Origin: Dinochytrium kinnereticum
Lineage: Eukaryota; Chytridiomycota; Chytridiomycetes; Chytridiales; Chytridiaceae
Direction of reading: 5' to 3'
Length of the DNA stretch: 22,574 bases
Assembly: GCA_027604005.1 (NCBI GenBank)
Contig: JADGJT010000364.1
Location: 1 to 22,574, forward strand
This document shows positions 19,260 through 22,574 of the stretch, one piece after another. Both the position numbers and the translations under genes were made by a program. The notes below the pieces were generated by a model. The model searched no databases. It was not told the DNA's origin and worked only from the letters and a program-made list of their open reading frames with translations. Each line of letters begins with the position of its first letter. Within the stretch, counting starts at the first letter, position 1.

Positions 19260-20984
19260 TTAACAGTTCTTAGGCAGAACAGAGACACCAGCCTTCAGGC
19301 GAAGCTGGGAATTGTAAAAAAGAAAGTGAAGGGAGAGTAATTAGCCACTGCAGAATTGAGATAAGAGGACAACATAAAAGACATACCAAATACATCCTTT
19401 TCTTTTCCTTGCACACATCCACCAGATCCAACACCCGATCCTTATCACCATTATTGCAGGCCTCCAATATCTTATTTTGAAGATTCTGCATCTCACTGCA
19501 CTGCGCCTTGGTCTTAAAAATCTCGCAAAGCTCATCTATAACATCTGGCTCCTGATTCTCACAGCAAACAGCAGGAAGTTGTTCGGGAATCTCCTTCTTC
19601 AAACTCATCAACTGCTGTCTCAGAGCATCAGACGGAGGGGTCGTACGGTCCGTCGGCGTGAGGTTGGCAAAAGTGTTGCAGGATATAGTTGGCATAGGTG
19701 GTGAAAGCTGTTGCTGAAGAAGAGCGGTAAAGCCAAGGTTGTTGTTGGTATTGATAGCATTCATCGTTTGGCTGAGGAGAGCACTGTTGGCGGCTGCACT
19801 GACAGCGGCAGTTGAGGCAGCTGAGATCGGGTCACCAAACACATCAAGATCATCCGGAGACGACCCCTTCAGGAAAGCGTCCATATCAAACACGGGGATA
19901 TCCAAATCATTCGATCTCATCAATGAGACAGCAGGGCTGGCTGACGTGGCGCTCAGAGGCGTAACAGATCGGTTCGGCTGTTGAGCCTGCACCGTTGGTC
20001 TGGGTATGAACGCGCCATAGGACGCTGACAGACCACCACCTCCTGGGTAATCAGGAAGGGGGAATGAAAGGTCGTCAGGGAGACCAACAAAGGGACTGTC
20101 AAAAATGGCGAAGAGGTCGTCCGGGCTAGCATTTAGGCTCTTCTGGCCAGCGGGATCTGGGGATGCAACGGGGCCGGTTGATAAGAAGTGGTTCAAGGTA
20201 TTTCCATCCACAGAGGCGGTGGATCCTCCCGCAATCGATGAAGCGGGTGAGGCAGTTGTCATGGCGGGAGTTGCAAGAAGGCCTCCGAAATTCCCTCCAA
20301 AAATGGATGAGTTTGCACCGGTGGTGCTACTGTTCGAGCCACGGCTGTTGAAGTCAAAGGTAAAAGTCATTTCGCGGAGAACGCTGTTTTCACTCTCTAG
20401 CTCAGAAATGCGATTCTTCAGACTTCTGTTCTCGGCCATGAGAATGTCTTTCTCCGGGCTGTGAGTGGCAGCGCTTCCAGCGGCGGGCGCTGGGATCATG
20501 CCTCCAGATGCCATTGCTTTCCTCAGAGCTTCCAGCTCCTCTGCTTTTGCCTCAAGATCCTTGAGGTACCGTTCCTTGCGCTCACGAAAAGCCCTCTGAG
20601 CGGCCCTGTTCTGTGCAGTGCGCTTATTCGCTGGAGTAGTTTGGGCCAGCTTCCTGCCGGGCTTTCTCTTTTGCGGTGGTCCTCCTTCTTCATCTCCAGA
20701 ATGGTCTGAAAGACAATATATAGATGTTAATGGAATGCAACTGGATAAGAGGAGTTACCATCGTCGTATTCTTGATCCTTAAAGGCCTTGAAATCCTCCT
20801 GAGACGCAGGTTTTGCGACAGTTTTGGGGGCAGGAAGCATGTCTCCCTTGCGCTTTCTTGAAGCAGCGCTGTTTGCAAGGTTGGTGATGGTCTGGAGGTC
20901 AGGGAAGATGATCTGCTGGGCGCCCAAGGGCTCAAAGAGCGACGGCGAGAGATCGCCCGCTCCTGAGGAATAGTATTGCTGCAT
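19260..20984 (-). CDS. YAP1: Yap1/Pap1-like AP-1 bZIP transcription factor
   Basis: Yap1/Pap1 factors activate oxidative-stress and drug-resistance genes. Oxidation of C-terminal cysteines masks a nuclear export signal, so the protein builds up in the nucleus. Exons are 20984-20759, 20705-19387 and 19304-19260 (introns 53 and 82 bases), giving 529 residues. The basic region at about 103-121 contains the fungal AP-1 signature AQNRAAQRAFRERKERY. Leucines of the zipper occur at 126 and 133, then at 164, 171, 178 and 185; a Gly/Ala/Pro-rich stretch at about 141-160 separates them. MTFTFDF follows the zipper, as in many fungal Yap1 proteins. The middle is Ser/Thr/Ala-rich. Near the end, IDELCEIFKTKAQCSE matches the C-terminal Cys-rich domain (C-x8-C-S-E, Cys469 and Cys478). 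A further ~50 residues hold Cys492, Cys507 and a terminal Cys529. No N-terminal Cys-rich cluster is seen. Confidence 0.92.
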
Positions 20985-22574
20985 GGTGCAATGTAAACTG
21001 CCTTTTTGGATGGGCGTAGATTGAGGTTAGAGAATGGATGGGATGGCGAAGTGATTAAAAGGGTTAGGCTAAAGGTTCGAGGACGGAGGTGGGTGGGTAG
21101 CAGCAATGAGTTCCCAAGCAGTACGCACCTGTTCAAGGACTCAGTTGGTCAGTTCACAGGGTGAAGGAAGAAGCAGCCGTTGATCCCCTCAGTTGGCGGG
21201 CAAGGGAATCGGTGAGTGTTGTTGAGGCTGGCAGACGGGTGGAGGACAGGATCAGAAAAATTGATTAATAATTCCGATGCTGTTGAACCAGAGATAGTGC
21301 TGTTGTATATGACGGTTGTCTATTGAATTAAGGTGGATGTTGTTGTATGACACGGCGTCGTTCTTGATGGAACTTGGATGGGTCGTAACAGAGAGTTTTT
21401 GCCAGCTTCAAATTTGGAAATTTCAAGTTGAACATTTGATCAATTGAAATTTCGAAATTCAAAAGTTGTTTTGCAACCTCAAAGTCATATTTGAGGACAG
21501 GGATGAAGTGAGGGCGACATGGGAGATGCAGGCACACTTGGTGTTGTGCCGCACTCCCCATCACAAGAGGGTTTCAACCTGTCAAATAGCACAGTCAATG
21601 GCCACACATCAATGGTCATGCTGTTCAGAACCATGTGCAGAGCCTGTTTCATAAGAAAACCTTTAATTTGGGGGCTACAGATGCTCAAGGCGTCTCCCCT
21701 TCGAGTTGCTGATACCTACGGGTAATTGCTTGCTGTTATGCTCGTTGGAAGGGGGATGGGGTGTAGATAGGGCCTGCATTGTCTGCTCTGCAAGCTGTAT
21801 GTGTGTGCGTTCCAATTCTCAATCTTCAAATTTGATTTCAATCCTGAATATTTATCCTAAATTTTAGGTCGGGTGGTCACTATCCTCAAAAATGAACATG
21901 TAATTTGCAAATTTGATGTTTGCGAAAACTCTGCAATGAAACAACAACGACCAGTCATGGATTTGGGGGAGCGGAGAGTTCGTCACACAAGATGTATCTC
22001 CCCTTTTCTGTTTTCCATTCAACCCCATTAGCGTTGGTCGCTGACGGGCAAACTGTTTCATCACATCTCACTTATCTAGGGTCGCATGTCAACCCGTGGC
22101 TCTACACTCTCTTTGTCTGCACCTCCCAAGTGGAAAGCGAACCAACATTCTGCAGGCTTGGCGTCGGCACCAAACTCCAACGGCGCGGGGGGACTCCCCC
22201 GGTGGAGCGGATACGCCGTTCTCCTCGGCCTCGGTGTCCGGGGAGGCCCCAGCGCAGCAGGCGACGAAGACACCGTCTACCATCTCATAAAGGAGCGGGA
22301 GGTCTGCTTGGTGTTGGGTCGCGGCATCTGCAAGGAGGATAGCACTGCACCGATCCCATGGGAACTGGACTGGGCCACCTCCAGCGTGGAAAGGGATGCC
22401 AATGTCAATATAGTAGTCCCTAGTTCGGCGCCCCATTCTCGAGTCTCGCCTGACTCCACATCATCCGCTGTGAAGTACTCTATACTACACATGTCATTGT
22501 GAAGTTCTCTCTAGTAGTGCTCCCTGCTCAGTCTCGACATACAGGGGCAGAGAACCACATGTGCAAGTGACGAC
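20985..22574. other. Right flank: bZIP promoter and sequence without a supported gene
   Basis: The first few hundred bases upstream of 20984 should be the 5' UTR and promoter of the bZIP gene. Around 21410-21465 and 21810-21920 the DNA is AT-rich with repeated CAAATTTG/GAAATTTC words. From about 22080 to the right edge it becomes GC-rich. Frames of 115-140 codons overlap on both strands there, and none resembles a protein I know. This may be the edge of another gene or mobile element cut by the window. Confidence 0.45.
21408..21466. repeat. AT-rich cluster of short palindromes
   Basis: Within 60 bases there are several perfect small palindromes: GAAATTTC twice, TTGATCAA, and the 12-base AATTTCGAAATT at 21448-21459. 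Related words (CAAATTTG, TTTCAAG, ATTCAAA) fill the gaps. Similar CAAATTTGA words recur near 21826-21836 and 21907-21917. It may be a decayed repeat element or a protein-binding cluster upstream of the bZIP gene. Confidence 0.4.

Noticed and set aside
22086..22502. 138-codon plus-strand frame with overlapping minus-strand frames
   Set aside because: No recognised motif. Frames of similar length on both strands point to GC-driven openness, so it is mentioned only as a region.
1..22574. CRISPR arrays, bacterial operons, phage or defence islands
   Set aside because: No spaced direct repeats or prokaryotic gene arrangement was seen. Spliced eukaryotic genes fill the window.

Overview
The window reads as nuclear DNA of an early-diverging, probably zoosporic (chytrid-like) fungus. 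The genes are split by short GT..AG introns, many with a CTAAC-type branch point. One gene encodes a Yap1/Pap1-type bZIP factor, a family confined to fungi. Another encodes a tandem cyclic-nucleotide-binding protein of the CNBD2 type, a family usually seen in flagellated eukaryotes. No bacterial operon, CRISPR array, rRNA or convincing tRNA is visible. All exon structures were rebuilt by hand from splice sites and reading-frame continuity, without transcript data.

Layout, left to right. 1-963 has no supported gene. 964-3592 (-) is an intron-rich pseudouridine-metabolising bifunctional enzyme (glycosidase plus PfkB kinase) with a mitochondrial-like N terminus. 3881-6871 (-) is the CNBD2-like protein with two degenerate cyclic-nucleotide-binding domains. 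6913-7314 (-) is an unrecognised 133-residue ORF only 41 bases upstream of it. 7457-8731 (+) is a lipid-droplet-associated hydrolase (LDAH) and the only plus-strand gene; it diverges from the small ORF over a 142-base shared promoter. 9126-14471 (-) is a 1644-residue Elg1/ATAD5 PCNA-unloader subunit in eight exons. 14899-18498 (-) is a membrane-anchored ZZ-finger/EF-hand protein. 19260-20984 (-) is the Yap1/Pap1-like bZIP factor. 20985-22574 has no supported gene.

The neighbours do not form a pathway: nucleoside salvage, lipid turnover, PCNA unloading, calcium sensing and the oxidative-stress response sit side by side as independent genes. No wholly new multi-gene system was found. The most notable signals are inside individual proteins. 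The Elg1-like protein has an arginine in place of the Walker A lysine, a ubiquitin-interacting-motif-like helix in an enlarged insert between Walker A and B, and several PIP-box-like motifs. The Yap1-like protein has a Gly/Ala/Pro insert through its leucine zipper and a Cys-containing tail beyond the conserved redox domain. The pseudouridine gene is built from unusually short introns (mostly 38-57 bases).
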